A stretch of 64,000 bases of DNA from Luteimonas colneyensis. GTDB taxonomy: Bacteria; Pseudomonadota; Gammaproteobacteria; Xanthomonadales; Xanthomonadaceae. The position numbers and the translations under genes are program-made. Position 1 is the first letter of the stretch, and every line of letters begins with the position of its first letter. Under the pieces are notes generated by a model that made no database searches, was not told the origin of the DNA, and saw nothing but the letters and a program-made list of their open reading frames with translations. Location: positions 62,001 through 126,000 of the forward strand of contig NZ_JACSQJ010000007.1 of the NCBI RefSeq assembly GCF_014836665.1, read 5' to 3'. This document shows, in pieces, positions 32,375-51,654 of the stretch.

Positions 32375-32707
32375 TCACTGCGCCTCTTCCTCCGTGTCCA
32401 CCGCCGGCGCCGTCGCGGCAGGCTGCGCGCGGTCCACCACCCGGTAGAAGACTTCGCCCGGCCGGATCATGCCCAGCTCGGCGCGTGCGCGCTCCTCGAT
32501 CGCCGCCTCGCCCGACTTGAGATCGGCGACCTCCGCGGCCAGCGCCGCGTTGCGGTCGCGCAGGCCCTCGTTCTGCCGCGCCTGCTGCTCGACCTGGCCC
32601 TGCAGGGCGGCGACCTCCTGGTTGCCGCCGCTGCCGAACCACAGCCGGTACTGCAGCCACGCCAGCAGCGCGACCAGCACCACCAGCACGATCCGCAGGG
32701 TGCGCAT
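32375..32707 (-). CDS. ftsB: Cell division protein FtsB
   Basis: 110 residues: an N-terminal membrane helix ([22 protein letters not shown]), a coiled coil (about 30-65, [20 protein letters not shown]), then [20 protein letters not shown], the conserved C-terminal part. FtsB forms the FtsQLB divisome complex. It lies 10 bp after eno, as in E. coli where ftsB precedes ispD. Confidence 0.95.
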   Translation of the reverse strand: MRTLRIVLVVLVALLAWLQYRLWFGSGGNQEVAALQGQVEQQARQNEGLRDRNAALAAEVADLKSGEAAIEERARAELGMIRPGEVFYRVVDRAQPAATAPAVDTEEEAQ

Positions 32708-32717
32708 CGGCGTGGCG

Positions 32718-34254
<1,537 letters not shown>

Positions 34255-34260
34255 GGCTTT

Positions 34261-35094
34261 TCAGATGTCGCTCTCGAGGAAGCCACCACGCTTGGTGACC
34301 GCGTCGAGTTCGAGCATGGTTTCGAGCAGGGCGCGCATCTTCGGCAGCGGCCAGGCGTTGGGGCCGTCGCTCAGCGCCTTCGCCGGATCCGGATGGGTTT
34401 CCATGAAAACGCCGGACACGCCCACGGCGATCGCCGCGCGCGCCAGCACCGGCACGAATTCGCGCTGGCCGCCGCTGGAGGTGCCCTGCCCGCCCGGGAG
34501 CTGCACCGAGTGGGTGGCATCGAACACCACCGGGCAGCCGGTGTCGCGCATCACCGCGAGGCTGCGCATGTCGCTCACGAGGTTGTTGTAGCCGAAGCTG
34601 GCGCCGCGCTCGCAGACCATGATGTCCTGGTTGCCGGTCGACTTCGCCTTCTCCACCACGGGCTTCATGTCCCAGGGCGAGAGGAACTGGCCCTTCTTGA
34701 TGTTCACCGGCTTGCCGGCCGCGCACACCTTGCGGATGAAGTCGGTCTGGCGCACCAGGAATGCCGGGGTCTGCAGCACGTCGACCACGCTCGCGACCTC
34801 GTCCATCGGCGTGTACTCGTGCACGTCGGTCAGCACCGGCACGCCGATCTGGCGCTTCACTTCGCCCAGCACGCGCAGGCCTTCCTCCATGCCCGGCCCG
34901 CGGAAGGCGGTGCCCGAGGTGCGGTTGGCCTTGTCGAAGCTCGACTTGAAGATGAAGTTGATGCCGAGCGCGCCGGTGATCTCCTTCAGCTGCCCGGCCA
35001 CGTCGAGCTGCAGCTGCTCGCTCTCGACCACGCAGGGCCCGGCGATGAGGAAGAACGGCTGATCAAGCCCGACCTGGAAGCCACAAAGGTTCAT
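34261..35094 (-). CDS. kdsA: 3-deoxy-8-phosphooctulonate synthase (KDO8P synthase)
   Basis: 277 residues from ATG 35094. It condenses PEP with arabinose 5-phosphate for the lipopolysaccharide sugar KDO. Family segments are [40 protein letters not shown] and [13 protein letters not shown]. It lies between pyrG and eno, and both of its flanks are occupied by CGGAT palindromes, so expression relative to its neighbours may be affected by RNA structure. Confidence 0.97.
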   Translation of the reverse strand: MNLCGFQVGLDQPFFLIAGPCVVESEQLQLDVAGQLKEITGALGINFIFKSSFDKANRTSGTAFRGPGMEEGLRVLGEVKRQIGVPVLTDVHEYTPMDEVASVVDVLQTPAFLVRQTDFIRKVCAAGKPVNIKKGQFLSPWDMKPVVEKAKSTGNQDIMVCERGASFGYNNLVSDMRSLAVMRDTGCPVVFDATHSVQLPGGQGTSSGGQREFVPVLARAAIAVGVSGVFMETHPDPAKALSDGPNAWPLPKMRALLETMLELDAVTKRGGFLESDI

Positions 35095-35108
35095 TGAAAA
35101 GCCTTTTT

Positions 35109-35259
35109 TTGCCACGGATGAACGCGGATGACGCGGATTTTCACGGATGGAGCCAAAGCAGATGCCGTGGACGGAGCAGTAGCGCCCGCGGCCGTCCCGA
35201 ACCACGCATGCTGCGCTTCATCCGCGTAAATCCGCGTCATCCGCGTTCATCCGTGGCAA
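35109..35259. repeat. Large palindrome of CGGAT units between kdsA and pyrG
   Basis: The left arm (35109-35150) and right arm (35215-35259) are near-complementary: both consist of TTGCCACGGATGAACGCGG-like heads and four CGGAT units at 9-10-bp spacing. The 64-nt loop has no REP hairpin. The arms are close relatives of those at 34051-34254. Confidence 0.85.
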
Positions 35260-35268
35260 GGCTCTTCT

Positions 35269-39709
<4,441 letters not shown>

Positions 39710-39727
39710 TCGGAGAGTGCTGCGGGG

Positions 39728-40507
39728 TCAGGCGTGCAGCGCCGCCTCCAGCAGCCCGCGCAGCACCTCCTGCAGCTGCGCCGCTTTCGCCGCGTCCCAC
39801 TCGAAGCTCGCTTCGTCCATGTAACAGCGCTGCGCGATCTCGAGCTGCACCGCCTCCACGCCGAGCTCCGGCCGGCCGTAGTGCCGGGTGATGTGCCCGC
39901 CCTTGAAGCGGCCGTTGGCGACCCAGTCGTAGCCGTCCTGCCGGGCCAGCGCGCGCGCGAGGCGTTCGGCCAGTTCGGGCGAGCAGCTCGCGCCACCGGC
40001 GGTGCCGAGGTTGAGGTCAGGCAGCCGCCCGGGGAACAGCCAGGGCAGCTCGCCGCGGATCGAGTGGCCCTCCCACAGCACCACGCGACCGTGCTCCGCA
40101 CGCAGGCGGTCGAGTTCGCCGGCCAGCGCGTCGTGGTAGGGCCGCCAGTACGCCTCGACCCGCGCGCGCACCTCGCCTTCCGTCGGTTCCTGCCCGTCCA
40201 GGTACACCGGGCTGCCGTCGAACTGGCGCACCGGGCACAGGCCGGTGGTGTTCTGGCCCGGATACAGCGAGGTGTCGTCCTCACCGCGGTTGAGGTCGAC
40301 GACGTAGCGCGAATGCGTTGGCACCAGCACCGACGCACCGATCCCGCGCGCGAAGTCGTACAGGCGCGACACGTGCCAGTCGGTGTCCGGCACGCCGCGC
40401 GCGCTGTCGGTGAGGCGCGCGGCGATCGCGTCGGGCACGCGGGTGCCGTCGTGCGGCAGGCTGACCAGCAGCGGCCGGGGGCCGCGGTGGAGAGTGAGGA
40501 TGTCCAT
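39728..40507 (-). CDS. N-formylglutamate amidohydrolase family protein
   Basis: 259 residues. SLPHDGTRVP, DLNRGEDDTSLYPGQNTTGLCP, LWEGHSIRGELPWLFPGRLPDLNLGT and NGRFKGGHITRHYG match N-formylglutamate deformylase/amidohydrolase (HutG type), the last step of a histidine degradation route giving glutamate. No other hut gene is adjacent, so the physiological substrate is less certain. It begins 17 bp after the gor gene's stop in the same direction. Confidence 0.9.
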   Translation of the reverse strand: MDILTLHRGPRPLLVSLPHDGTRVPDAIAARLTDSARGVPDTDWHVSRLYDFARGIGASVLVPTHSRYVVDLNRGEDDTSLYPGQNTTGLCPVRQFDGSPVYLDGQEPTEGEVRARVEAYWRPYHDALAGELDRLRAEHGRVVLWEGHSIRGELPWLFPGRLPDLNLGTAGGASCSPELAERLARALARQDGYDWVANGRFKGGHITRHYGRPELGVEAVQLEIAQRCYMDEASFEWDAAKAAQLQEVLRGLLEAALHA

Positions 40508-40524
40508 CCCCCGATGCTAACCGC

Positions 40525-41892
40525 TCAGCGCAGCAGCACGATCTCTTCGGCGCTGGTGGGATGGATCGCCACGGTGGCGTGGAAGTCGGCGAGCGTCGCG
40601 CCCATCTTCACCGCGACCGCGAAGCCCTGCAGGATCTCGTCGGCGGCCTCGCCCACCAGGTGCAGGCCGACCACGCGCTGCTCTTCGCCCACGCACACTG
40701 CCTTGAACATGCTGTGTTGCTGCACGTCGGCCAGCGCATGCAGCATCGGGCGGAAGGTGGTGCGGTGGCAGCTGACCGCGTCGCCGCCGAAGCGTTCGCG
40801 CGCCTCGGCCTCGGTCAGGCCGACCTTGCCCAGCGGCGGATGCGAGAACACGACCGTCGGCACCTGGGCGTGGTCGACGCACGCGTCCGTATCGCCGCCG
40901 AAGAGGCGATCCATCAGGCGCCGGCCTTCCGCGATCGCGACCGGCGTCAGCGCGAGCCGGCCGGTGACGTCGCCGACTGCATGGATCCGCTCCGCGCTGG
41001 TAGCCTGGTAGGCGTCGACCTCGATGTGGCCGTCGTCCGCGGTGCGCACGCCGGCGGCCTCCAGGCCGAGGCCATCGGTGTTCGGCCGCCGCCCGGTGGC
41101 GAAGATCACCGCGTCGAATGGATTGCCGGCGTCGCCGCCCCGCTCGCGCAGGCGCACGCCGCCGCCCTCGCCCGGCTCCAGCGCCGCCAGCGAATAGCCG
41201 AAGTGCAGCGCGATGCCGGCCTGGTGCATGTTGCCGCGCAGGCGCTCCACCACGTCGGGATCGAAGCCCTTGAGCAGGTCGTCGCCGCGCACGAACAGCT
41301 CGACCTGGCTGCCCAGCGCCTGCAGCACGCCGGCCAGCTCCACGCCGATGTAGCCGCCGCCGATGATCGCCACGCGCGCCGGCGCCGCGGAGAGCGCGAA
41401 GAAGCCGTCGGAATCGATGCCCAGCTCCGCGCCGGGAATGTCCGGCCGCACCGGGCGGCCGCCGGTGGCGAGCAGGATGTGTTCCGCCTCGACCTGGGTG
41501 CCGTCGTCGCAGTCGACGCGGCCGTTCCCGGCCAGGCGCCCGCGCGCCGGCAGCAGCACGATGCCGGCCTCGTCAATGCGACGGCGGTAGCTGGCATGGA
41601 TGTTGGCGATGTAGCCCTGGCGACTGGCGACCAGCTGCGCCCAGTCCGGGCAGGCCGGCTCCACCGGGAAGCCCAGCGCCTTTGCGTGGCCGAGGCGCGC
41701 GCCGAGGTCTGCGGCCAGCCACATCGCCTTCTTCGGCACGCAGCCGACGTTGACGCAGGTGCCGCCGAGCTCGCCCGGCTCCAGCAGCGCGACGCGCGCG
41801 CCGTGGCTGGCGGCGCGGAAGGCGGCCGCGAGGCCGCCGGACCCGCCACCCACCACGGCGAGATCGACGTGGAGGCGACGGGCGGCGCTCAC
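40525..41892 (-). CDS. gor: Glutathione-disulfide reductase
   Basis: 455 residues from a GTG start overlapping the dehydrogenase gene's stop by 4 bp (GTGA). Pyridine nucleotide-disulfide oxidoreductase: FAD-binding VVGGGSGGLAAAFRAA, redox cysteines C46 and C51 in GGTCVNVGCVPKK, the NAD(P) fold VAIIGGGYIGVELAG and the C-terminal active-site H444 and E449 in HPTSAEE. The family assignment to gor rests on this overall pattern; related mercuric or dihydrolipoyl enzymes have different C-termini. Confidence 0.9.
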   Translation of the reverse strand: MSAARRLHVDLAVVGGGSGGLAAAFRAASHGARVALLEPGELGGTCVNVGCVPKKAMWLAADLGARLGHAKALGFPVEPACPDWAQLVASRQGYIANIHASYRRRIDEAGIVLLPARGRLAGNGRVDCDDGTQVEAEHILLATGGRPVRPDIPGAELGIDSDGFFALSAAPARVAIIGGGYIGVELAGVLQALGSQVELFVRGDDLLKGFDPDVVERLRGNMHQAGIALHFGYSLAALEPGEGGGVRLRERGGDAGNPFDAVIFATGRRPNTDGLGLEAAGVRTADDGHIEVDAYQATSAERIHAVGDVTGRLALTPVAIAEGRRLMDRLFGGDTDACVDHAQVPTVVFSHPPLGKVGLTEAEARERFGGDAVSCHRTTFRPMLHALADVQQHSMFKAVCVGEEQRVVGLHLVGEAADEILQGFAVAVKMGATLADFHATVAIHPTSAEEIVLLR

Positions 41893-43139
41893 CGGAAGCG
41901 CTCCGGCGAATACGGAGCGGGATCGATCCGCGGCGTGTTGCCGGTGATCATGTCGGCGACCAGCTGCCCGGTGGCCGGGCTCATGCTGACGCCCATCATG
42001 CCGTGGCCGGTCGCGACCCAGGCGCGGCGGCGGCCCGGCACGCGGCCGATGATCGGCACGTCGTCGACGCTCAGCGGGCGCCAGCCGTACCACTCCTCGC
42101 GCTTCACCGGACCGACCGGGTCGTGCAGGAACACGGCCGCGCCGCGCTCCAGCGCCTGCAGCCGGCGAGGGTTGAGGTCGGTGCTGTAGCCCGACATCTC
42201 CATCGTGCTGCCCAGGCGGTAGCCGCTGTCCCAGACGGTCACGCAGACGCTGGGCTCGTGCAGGATCACCGGCCGCTTCGGCACCAGGGCCGGGCGGTCG
42301 TAGGTGATCGAATAGCCCTTGCCCGGCTGCACCGGGACCGCGCCCAGGCCGGCCGAGCGCATCAGCGTGGTCGACCAGGCGCCGGTGGCCAGCACGACCT
42401 CGCGCGCACGCACGCTGCCGCGGCTGCCGTGGACCACGACGCCGTCGGCGTCCTCGTCGATGGCGGTGACGTCCCAGCCCTCGTCGATCACGCCGCCCAG
42501 CGCGCGCAGCGCGTCGGCCATGCCGGCGACATAGCGGTCGGGGCGCAGGTGGGCGTCGCCGGGGAAGTGCAGCGCGCCGACCAGGCCCGGCTTGAAGGCG
42601 GGGTCCTGGCGCTCGTACTCGGCGCCGTCGATCAGCTGCCCGTGGACGCCGAGTTCGGCCAGGTGCGGCAGGTCGCGCGCGGCGATCTCGAGCTCGCGCG
42701 CGTCGCGGAACACGTAGTCGGTGCCGCCTTCGCTGAACTCCGAGCCGGGCGCGTAGCGCGCCACCCAATCGGGGAAGACCTGGATCGAATCGTTGAGCAG
42801 GCCCGCCTTGGCGGTCATCGCCGTCTTCCAGTCGCGCGCGTTGCAGCGGCTGGCGAAGCCCAACAGCCACTGCCACAGGCGCGGATCCAGGCGCGGCGCG
42901 ACGTAGAACGGCGCGTCGGGCGTCAACATCCAGCGCAGCGCGCGGCCGATGGTGCCCGGCGCCGCCAGCGGGAAAGCATGGCTGGGCGTCAGCGTGCCGC
43001 AGTTGCCGTGCGAGCTGCCGCTGCCGAGCGTCCTCGCCTCGAGCAGGCGGACGCTGCGCCCGGCCTCGACCAGCGAGAGCGCGGTGCACAGGCCGATGAC
43101 GCCGCCGCCCACCACCACCACATCGATACGTTCATCCAT
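41889..43139 (-). CDS. FAD-dependent D-amino-acid dehydrogenase (DadA-like)
   Basis: 416 residues. N-terminal FAD motif VVVVGGGVIGLCTALSL, then SSHGNCGTLTPSHAFPLAAPG, and C-terminal GHGMMGVSMSPATGQLVADM. It belongs to the DAO family of deaminating dehydrogenases; D-alanine/D-amino-acid or D-hydroxyproline dehydrogenase are both possible. No catabolic neighbours fix the substrate. It is the first gene of a unit with gor and the hutG-like gene. Confidence 0.85.
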   Translation of the reverse strand: MDERIDVVVVGGGVIGLCTALSLVEAGRSVRLLEARTLGSGSSHGNCGTLTPSHAFPLAAPGTIGRALRWMLTPDAPFYVAPRLDPRLWQWLLGFASRCNARDWKTAMTAKAGLLNDSIQVFPDWVARYAPGSEFSEGGTDYVFRDARELEIAARDLPHLAELGVHGQLIDGAEYERQDPAFKPGLVGALHFPGDAHLRPDRYVAGMADALRALGGVIDEGWDVTAIDEDADGVVVHGSRGSVRAREVVLATGAWSTTLMRSAGLGAVPVQPGKGYSITYDRPALVPKRPVILHEPSVCVTVWDSGYRLGSTMEMSGYSTDLNPRRLQALERGAAVFLHDPVGPVKREEWYGWRPLSVDDVPIIGRVPGRRRAWVATGHGMMGVSMSPATGQLVADMITGNTPRIDPAPYSPERFR

Positions 43140-43168
43140 CGCGGAGAGTCCGGCGCCGGTGGTCGGGA

Positions 43169-43699
43169 TCAGCCGGCCTTGCCCGCGTCGCCGTCGCCTT
43201 CGCTGCCGGCGTCGTCGTGGCCGTGGTCATGGCCGCCGTCGCCGTGCACGTGGCCGTGGTCGATCTCGACCTGCTGGGCCTCGCGCACCTCGACGATCTC
43301 GATGTCGAAGTGCAGGTCCTTGCCGGCCATCGGGTGGTTGAGGTCGACGTCGACCACGCTCATGCCGACCTTCTCGACGGTGACCGCGCGCGGGCCGAAG
43401 TTGGTCTGCAGCACCACCTGGTCGCCGACGGCGAGCTTCTGGCCGCCGAAGTGCTTCTTCGGCACGCGCTGGACCATGCCCTCGCGGCGCTCGCCGTAGG
43501 CCTCGGCGGACGGGACGTCGGCCGAGAAGCTCTCGCCGGCCTCGCGGCCTTCCATCGCCTTTTCCAGGCCCGGGATGATGTTGCCGTGGCCCATCAGGAT
43601 CGCCAGCGGCTCGCCGCGGTCCTTCGAGGTTTCCACCGGCTCGCCGCCTTCGGACACGGTGTAGTGGAAGCGGACGACGCGGTCTTTCTCGATCTTCAT
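43169..43699 (-). CDS. slyD: FKBP-type peptidyl-prolyl isomerase, SlyD-like
   Basis: 176 residues from ATG 43699. VVRFHYTVSEGGEPVETS, the insert-in-flap domain (KKHFGGQKLAVGDQVVLQTNFG), VDVDLNHPMAGKDLHFDIEI are SlyD signatures. A metal-binding tail with HGHVHGDGGHDHGHDD precedes a Gly/Asp-rich end, so nickel binding for hydrogenase or urease maturation is possible, although no such genes are here. It is divergent from the first NlpC/P60 gene. Confidence 0.92.
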   Translation of the reverse strand: MKIEKDRVVRFHYTVSEGGEPVETSKDRGEPLAILMGHGNIIPGLEKAMEGREAGESFSADVPSAEAYGERREGMVQRVPKKHFGGQKLAVGDQVVLQTNFGPRAVTVEKVGMSVVDVDLNHPMAGKDLHFDIEIVEVREAQQVEIDHGHVHGDGGHDHGHDDAGSEGDGDAGKAG

Positions 43700-43771
43700 G
43701 GGGTGGGGATCCGGTGGCGCGGCACGCGGCCGCTTGTAAGGAAGTCGCCGGCTCGGCCAAGATGCCGGCCG

Positions 43772-44317
43772 ATGGGCAAGACCTCGCATTATCCGGATAC
43801 CGGCCTCCGCGCGCCAATCGCCGGCCTCCTCCTCGTCGTCCTCGCCGCCGGCTGCGGCCGCGACGACGTCCGGCCCGCGCCGCCGCGCGCCGAGCCCGTC
43901 GGCCAGCGCGCCTGGCCGCAGGTGGTCCCGGCCGACCCGGCCTCGGCCAATGCCGTGCTGATGCGCGCGATCAGCCTGGTCGGCACGCCCTACCGCTACG
44001 GCGGCAACACGCCCGAGGGCGGCTTCGACTGCTCGGGCCTGGTCAACTACGTCTATCGCGACATGCTCGACCTGCGCCTGCCCCGCACGTCGCGCGACCT
44101 CGCGGCCTACCAGGGCCCCAGGATCGAGCCGCAGCAGCTGGCCACGGCCGACCTCGTGTTCTTCGGCAGCGGCGGCACCGTCACCCACGTCGGCATCTAT
44201 GTCGGCGAGGGCCGCTTCGTCCACGCCCCCAGCACCGGCGGCACGGTCCGGCTGGACCATCTCGACGGGTCTTACTGGCGGCGCCACTACAGCGGCTCGA
44301 AGCGCGTGCTGCGTTGA
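43772..44317 (+). CDS. NlpC/P60 family peptidoglycan hydrolase, lipoprotein
   Basis: 181 residues from ATG 43772. The signal ends LAAGC, so it is likely a lipoprotein. The NlpC/P60 domain shows YRYGGNTPEGGFDCSGLVNYVY (catalytic Cys, in parts), VTHVGIYVGEG (His) and HAPS. These enzymes cut peptide stems of peptidoglycan. It lies 109 bp before a second NlpC/P60 gene with about half its residues shared, a likely tandem duplication. Confidence 0.9.
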   Translation: MGKTSHYPDTGLRAPIAGLLLVVLAAGCGRDDVRPAPPRAEPVGQRAWPQVVPADPASANAVLMRAISLVGTPYRYGGNTPEGGFDCSGLVNYVYRDMLDLRLPRTSRDLAAYQGPRIEPQQLATADLVFFGSGGTVTHVGIYVGEGRFVHAPSTGGTVRLDHLDGSYWRRHYSGSKRVLR

Positions 44318-44320
44318 ATC

Positions 44321-44336
44321 GGTGACGCGCATCACA
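44321..44336. promoter_or_regulatory. CRP/Clp-type binding site upstream of second NlpC/P60 gene
   Basis: GGTGACGCGCATCACA contains the symmetric core GTGA-N6-TCAC, the CRP-family consensus; Xanthomonads use Clp, a CRP homologue with the same site. It is centred about 98 bp before the next gene's GTG start, a plausible activator distance, in a comparatively AT-rich spacer. Binding is inferred. Confidence 0.5.
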
Positions 44337-44426
44337 CTTTTCTTCACGCAACGCTGATGAAAAGTTAACAAACGGAGCCCTTCTCTACGGCACCATCACG
44401 CCTGCTGCAAAAACAGTGAAGACCGC

Positions 44427-45080
44427 GTGACTGATTCCGACCTGCCAGAACGTCGCCGCGCACCCTCCCGGGTCCGCGCCCTCGCCATCGCCAGCGTTCT
44501 GCTGCTTGCCGGATCCCCGGCCTTCGCCGCCCCGTTCATGGGTGCGGATTCGGCCGACCAGATGGCCGCCGGCTCCGCCAGCCAGTCCCTGGTGGGCAGC
44601 GCGCTCGCACCCGAACGCACCATGCTCAGCGCCGCCGACGTCAACCAGCTGATCGAGGCCAGCCAGGCGGTGGCCGGCGACAAGGAGCCGACGGGCCGCA
44701 TCCAGGCCCTGCTGCAGCGCGCAATGGGCCTGCTCGGCACGCCCTACCGCTGGGGCGGCACCTCGCCCGACTCGGGCTTCGACTGTTCCGGCCTGGTGAA
44801 CTACGTGTTCCGCACCACGCTGGGCATCGAGCTGCCGCGCGTCTCCCGCGAAATGGCCAGCAACGGCGAGAAGGTCGAGCGCGCCGCGCTGACGGCAGGG
44901 GACCTGGTGTTCTTCGGCCGCCGCGGCACCCGCGTCGACCACGTCGGCATCTACGTCGGCGATGGCCAGTTCGTGCACGCCCCGCGTAGCGGCCGCGACG
45001 TCACCGTGTCCCGCCTGGACACCGGCTACTGGGCCAACCGCTTCCTGCAGGCACGCCGCGTCGAGGGACTGGGCAGCTGA
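44427..45080 (+). CDS. NlpC/P60 family peptidoglycan hydrolase, secreted
   Basis: 217 residues from a GTG start at 44427; a GTG eleven bases earlier is followed at once by a stop. A signal peptide (RALAIASVLLLAGSPAFA) precedes a linker and the NlpC/P60 domain with YRWGGTSPDSGFDCSGLVNYVF (in parts; catalytic Cys), VDHVGIYVGDG (His) and HAPR. It is the soluble paralogue of the upstream lipoprotein. A CRP-type site and a terminator suggest it is an independent unit. Confidence 0.9.
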   Translation: MTDSDLPERRRAPSRVRALAIASVLLLAGSPAFAAPFMGADSADQMAAGSASQSLVGSALAPERTMLSAADVNQLIEASQAVAGDKEPTGRIQALLQRAMGLLGTPYRWGGTSPDSGFDCSGLVNYVFRTTLGIELPRVSREMASNGEKVERAALTAGDLVFFGRRGTRVDHVGIYVGDGQFVHAPRSGRDVTVSRLDTGYWANRFLQARRVEGLGS

Positions 45081-45113
45081 GGCCTGCGGTCCGCCGCCCG
45101 CCCGCGTGACATG

Positions 45114-45136
45114 AAGGCCGCCTCCGGGCGGCCTTT
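45114..45136 (+). terminator. Rho-independent terminator after NlpC/P60 gene
   Basis: AAGGCCGCC (45114-45122) pairs with GGCGGCCTT (45127-45135) around a TCCG loop, with three T at the 3' side. It lies about 30 bp past the stop of the secreted hydrolase. Confidence 0.8.
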
Positions 45137-45249
45137 CCGCATCCGGCCTCCGGCGCATGCCGGTCCGGCGCGGCCACGCTGCGCCGCGGCGTGCACCGCC
45201 GCCCATTCAGGTCCAAGCTCGGCTGACCACGCCACCGGACGGGACGCCG

Positions 45250-46122
45250 ATGCAGGCCTCGCTGCTCACCAACCTCCTGCTGCCGATGGCCCTGGGCGTG
45301 ATCATGCTGGGGCTGGGGATGGGCCTCTCCCTCGCCGACTTCCGGCGGGTGGCGCGTTATCCGAAGGCGGTCCTGCTGGGCCTGGCCCTGCAGACCCTGC
45401 TGCTGCCCTGGGTCGCGTTCGCGCTTGCGCTGGGCTTCGGCCTGCAGCCGGGGCTGGCGGTGGGACTGATGCTGCTGGCGGCCTCGCCGGGTGGCGCGAC
45501 GGCCAACATCTACAGCCACCTGGCGCGCGGCGACGTGGCGCTCAACATCACCCTCACCGCGATCAACAGCCTGCTCTGCCTGCTGACCCTGCCGCTGATC
45601 CTGGACCTGTCGCTCGCATACTTCCTCGGCGCCGGCCAGTACGTCCCGCCCCCGGTCGCGAAGGTGGTCGAGGTGGCGGTGATCATCCTGCTGCCGGTGG
45701 CCGCGGGCATGACGGTGCGCCATTTCGCTCCCGGCTTCGCGGCGGCCTCGGCCAGGCCGCTGCGGATCCTGTCGGTGCTGGTGCTGGCGCTGCTGGTCAC
45801 GGTGGCCCTGGTGCAGTCCTGGCACGCGCTGCTGGCCTCGGTGGCGGCCGTCGGACTGGCCTGCCTGCTCTTCAACCTCGCCAGCCTGGGAACCGGCTAC
45901 GCGGCCCCCCTCGCGCTTCGGCTGCCCCGGTCCCAGGCCATCGCGATCTCCATGGAGATCGGCATCCACAACGGCACGCTGGCGATCTTCATCGCGCTCA
46001 ACGTCCTCGGCGATGCCACGATGGCGATCCCCGCGGCCATCTACAGCCTGCTGATGTTCTTCACGGCCGGCGCGTTCGCGGCCTGGCTCAACCGCGAACG
46101 CGCGCTGCCCGTTCCTGCCTGA
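45250..46122 (+). CDS. Bile acid:sodium symporter family transporter
   Basis: 290 residues with about nine or ten hydrophobic segments. The BASS family pattern is seen in LGVIMLGLGMGLSLADFRRV, LLAASPGGATANIYSHLARGD and EIGIHNGTLAIFIALNVLGD. Such proteins import organic anions with sodium, for example pantoate or bile-acid-like compounds; the substrate cannot be told. The ATG at 45250 (MQASLLTN) gives a normal N-terminus; the frame is open further upstream. Confidence 0.88.
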   Translation: MQASLLTNLLLPMALGVIMLGLGMGLSLADFRRVARYPKAVLLGLALQTLLLPWVAFALALGFGLQPGLAVGLMLLAASPGGATANIYSHLARGDVALNITLTAINSLLCLLTLPLILDLSLAYFLGAGQYVPPPVAKVVEVAVIILLPVAAGMTVRHFAPGFAAASARPLRILSVLVLALLVTVALVQSWHALLASVAAVGLACLLFNLASLGTGYAAPLALRLPRSQAIAISMEIGIHNGTLAIFIALNVLGDATMAIPAAIYSLLMFFTAGAFAAWLNRERALPVPA

Positions 46123-46144
46123 CGGATCGTCGGCCGCCTGACCG

Positions 46145-50076
<3,932 letters not shown>

Positions 50077-50108
50077 GAAGGCCAAGGGCTCCTCGTTCCG
50101 CAGCAGGA

Positions 50109-51464
50109 TCACGCCGGACCGGTGCGCTCCGGCTGCCCGGCCTCCTCGCCCTCCTCCACCCCGACGTTGCTAGAAGCCCGCTCGTACACCTCGCGGTCGA
50201 GCAGTCCGGTCTCCTTCGCCACCAGCACCGGCACCAGCACCTGGCCGGTGACGTTGGTCATGGTGCGCATCATGTCGAGGATGCGGTCGATGGCGTAGAG
50301 GATGCCGATCGCTTCCAGCGGCAGCCCGGCGGCGCTGATCACCACGGTCGCCATGATCACCGCCGTGCCCGGCACGCCGGCGGTGCCGAAGCTGCCCAGC
50401 ACCGAGGCCAGCGCGATCAGGAAGTACTGCCCCGCCGACAGCTCGATGCCCATGAACTGGGCGATGAACACCGCGCCCAGCGCCGGGTAGATCGCGCCGC
50501 AGCCGTCCATCTTGATGCTTGCGCCCAGCGGCACCGCGAAGCTGGCGTAGTCCTTGTCGACGCCGAGGTTGTGCGTGGCCGAGGTCAGCGACAGCGGCAG
50601 CGCCGCGAAGCTCGACGAGGCCACGAAGCCGATCTGCATCGCCGGCGCCGCGCCGCGGAAGAACTTCAGCGGGTTCAGCCCGTGCGCCAGCAGCAGGCCG
50701 GTGTAGACCACCAGGATGTGGAAGGCGCAGGCCAGGTACAGCGCGATCACGAACTTGCCCAGCGGGATCAGCTGCTCGAAGCCGTAGGTACCCACCAGCG
50801 CCGCGATCAGGCCGAAGGTGCCCACGGGCGTGGCCTCCAGCACGAAGCGGGTGACCTGGATCATCATCTCGCGCGACTGGTCCATCAGCGAACGCAGGCC
50901 CGCCGTCTTCTCCCCCAGCCGCACCAGCGCGAAGCCGACCAGGCCCGCGAAGAAGATCACCTGCAGGATGGTGAAGTTGCTGGGCACGATCACCCGCTGC
51001 CCGTCCTCGGTGCTGCCGGCGCCCAGCGCGGCCAGGGCGCGCACCGGGTTCTCGGGCACGATGTTGATCAGCACGTCCAGTGGGCCGGGCACGTCACGCT
51101 GGCGGTAGGTCTCGGCCACCTGCAGGCTGGCCGCGTCCACGCCCACGCCCGGCTTCAGCACCAGCCCGAAGGCCAGGCCAACGGCCACCGCCAGCACCGC
51201 GGTGATGGCGAACCAGATGAAGGTCCGTGCCGCGAGCGCCGCGATCGAGCGCTGCCCGGCCAGCGAACCCACGGCGCTGACCACCGCGAAGAACACCAGC
51301 GGGATGGCGATCATCTTGATCAGGTTGACGTAGACCGTGCCCAGCGGGCCGAACCAGGTCCCCGCCGCCGGCCCGAGCAGCCAGCCGGCGATCGCGCCGA
51401 GCACGAAGCCCGCGGCCACGCGCTGCCAGAACGGGATCTTGAACCAGGCGGTGACGGCTTTCAT
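50109..51464 (-). CDS. Dicarboxylate/amino acid:cation symporter (GltP/DctA family)
   Basis: 451 residues, about eight membrane helices plus two re-entrant loops. Family motifs are the serine-rich ASSSFAALPLSL, and GASIKMDGCGAIYPALGAVFIAQF, followed by GTAGVPGTAVIM. It imports dicarboxylates, glutamate or aspartate with protons or sodium; the substrate is not resolved. The C-terminal tail after the last helix is acidic. It is divergent from the alkaline phosphatase gene across 190 bp in which I see no clear operator. Confidence 0.93.
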   Translation of the reverse strand: MKAVTAWFKIPFWQRVAAGFVLGAIAGWLLGPAAGTWFGPLGTVYVNLIKMIAIPLVFFAVVSAVGSLAGQRSIAALAARTFIWFAITAVLAVAVGLAFGLVLKPGVGVDAASLQVAETYRQRDVPGPLDVLINIVPENPVRALAALGAGSTEDGQRVIVPSNFTILQVIFFAGLVGFALVRLGEKTAGLRSLMDQSREMMIQVTRFVLEATPVGTFGLIAALVGTYGFEQLIPLGKFVIALYLACAFHILVVYTGLLLAHGLNPLKFFRGAAPAMQIGFVASSSFAALPLSLTSATHNLGVDKDYASFAVPLGASIKMDGCGAIYPALGAVFIAQFMGIELSAGQYFLIALASVLGSFGTAGVPGTAVIMATVVISAAGLPLEAIGILYAIDRILDMMRTMTNVTGQVLVPVLVAKETGLLDREVYERASSNVGVEEGEEAGQPERTGPA

Positions 51465-51654
51465 CGGCGTCCACGGGAAACTGCGATGGAGCACCTTAGC
51501 CCATGCCCCGTGCGGCGGCGACGGCGGAGGCGGAACGCCGAGGTGTCTCCATCGCGACGCTGCGCAGGGCGCCCTGGCCGACACGGTGTCATGGCCCGGC
51601 CACTGCGGGACGCCATAATGCGCGTTTCACCGCGTCCGCATCCCCGGGAACTCC

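Noticed and set aside
51580..51590. GACACGGTGTC palindrome before the alkaline phosphatase
   Set aside because: Only 11 bp; no Pho-box direct repeats, no known regulator with this site; likely chance.
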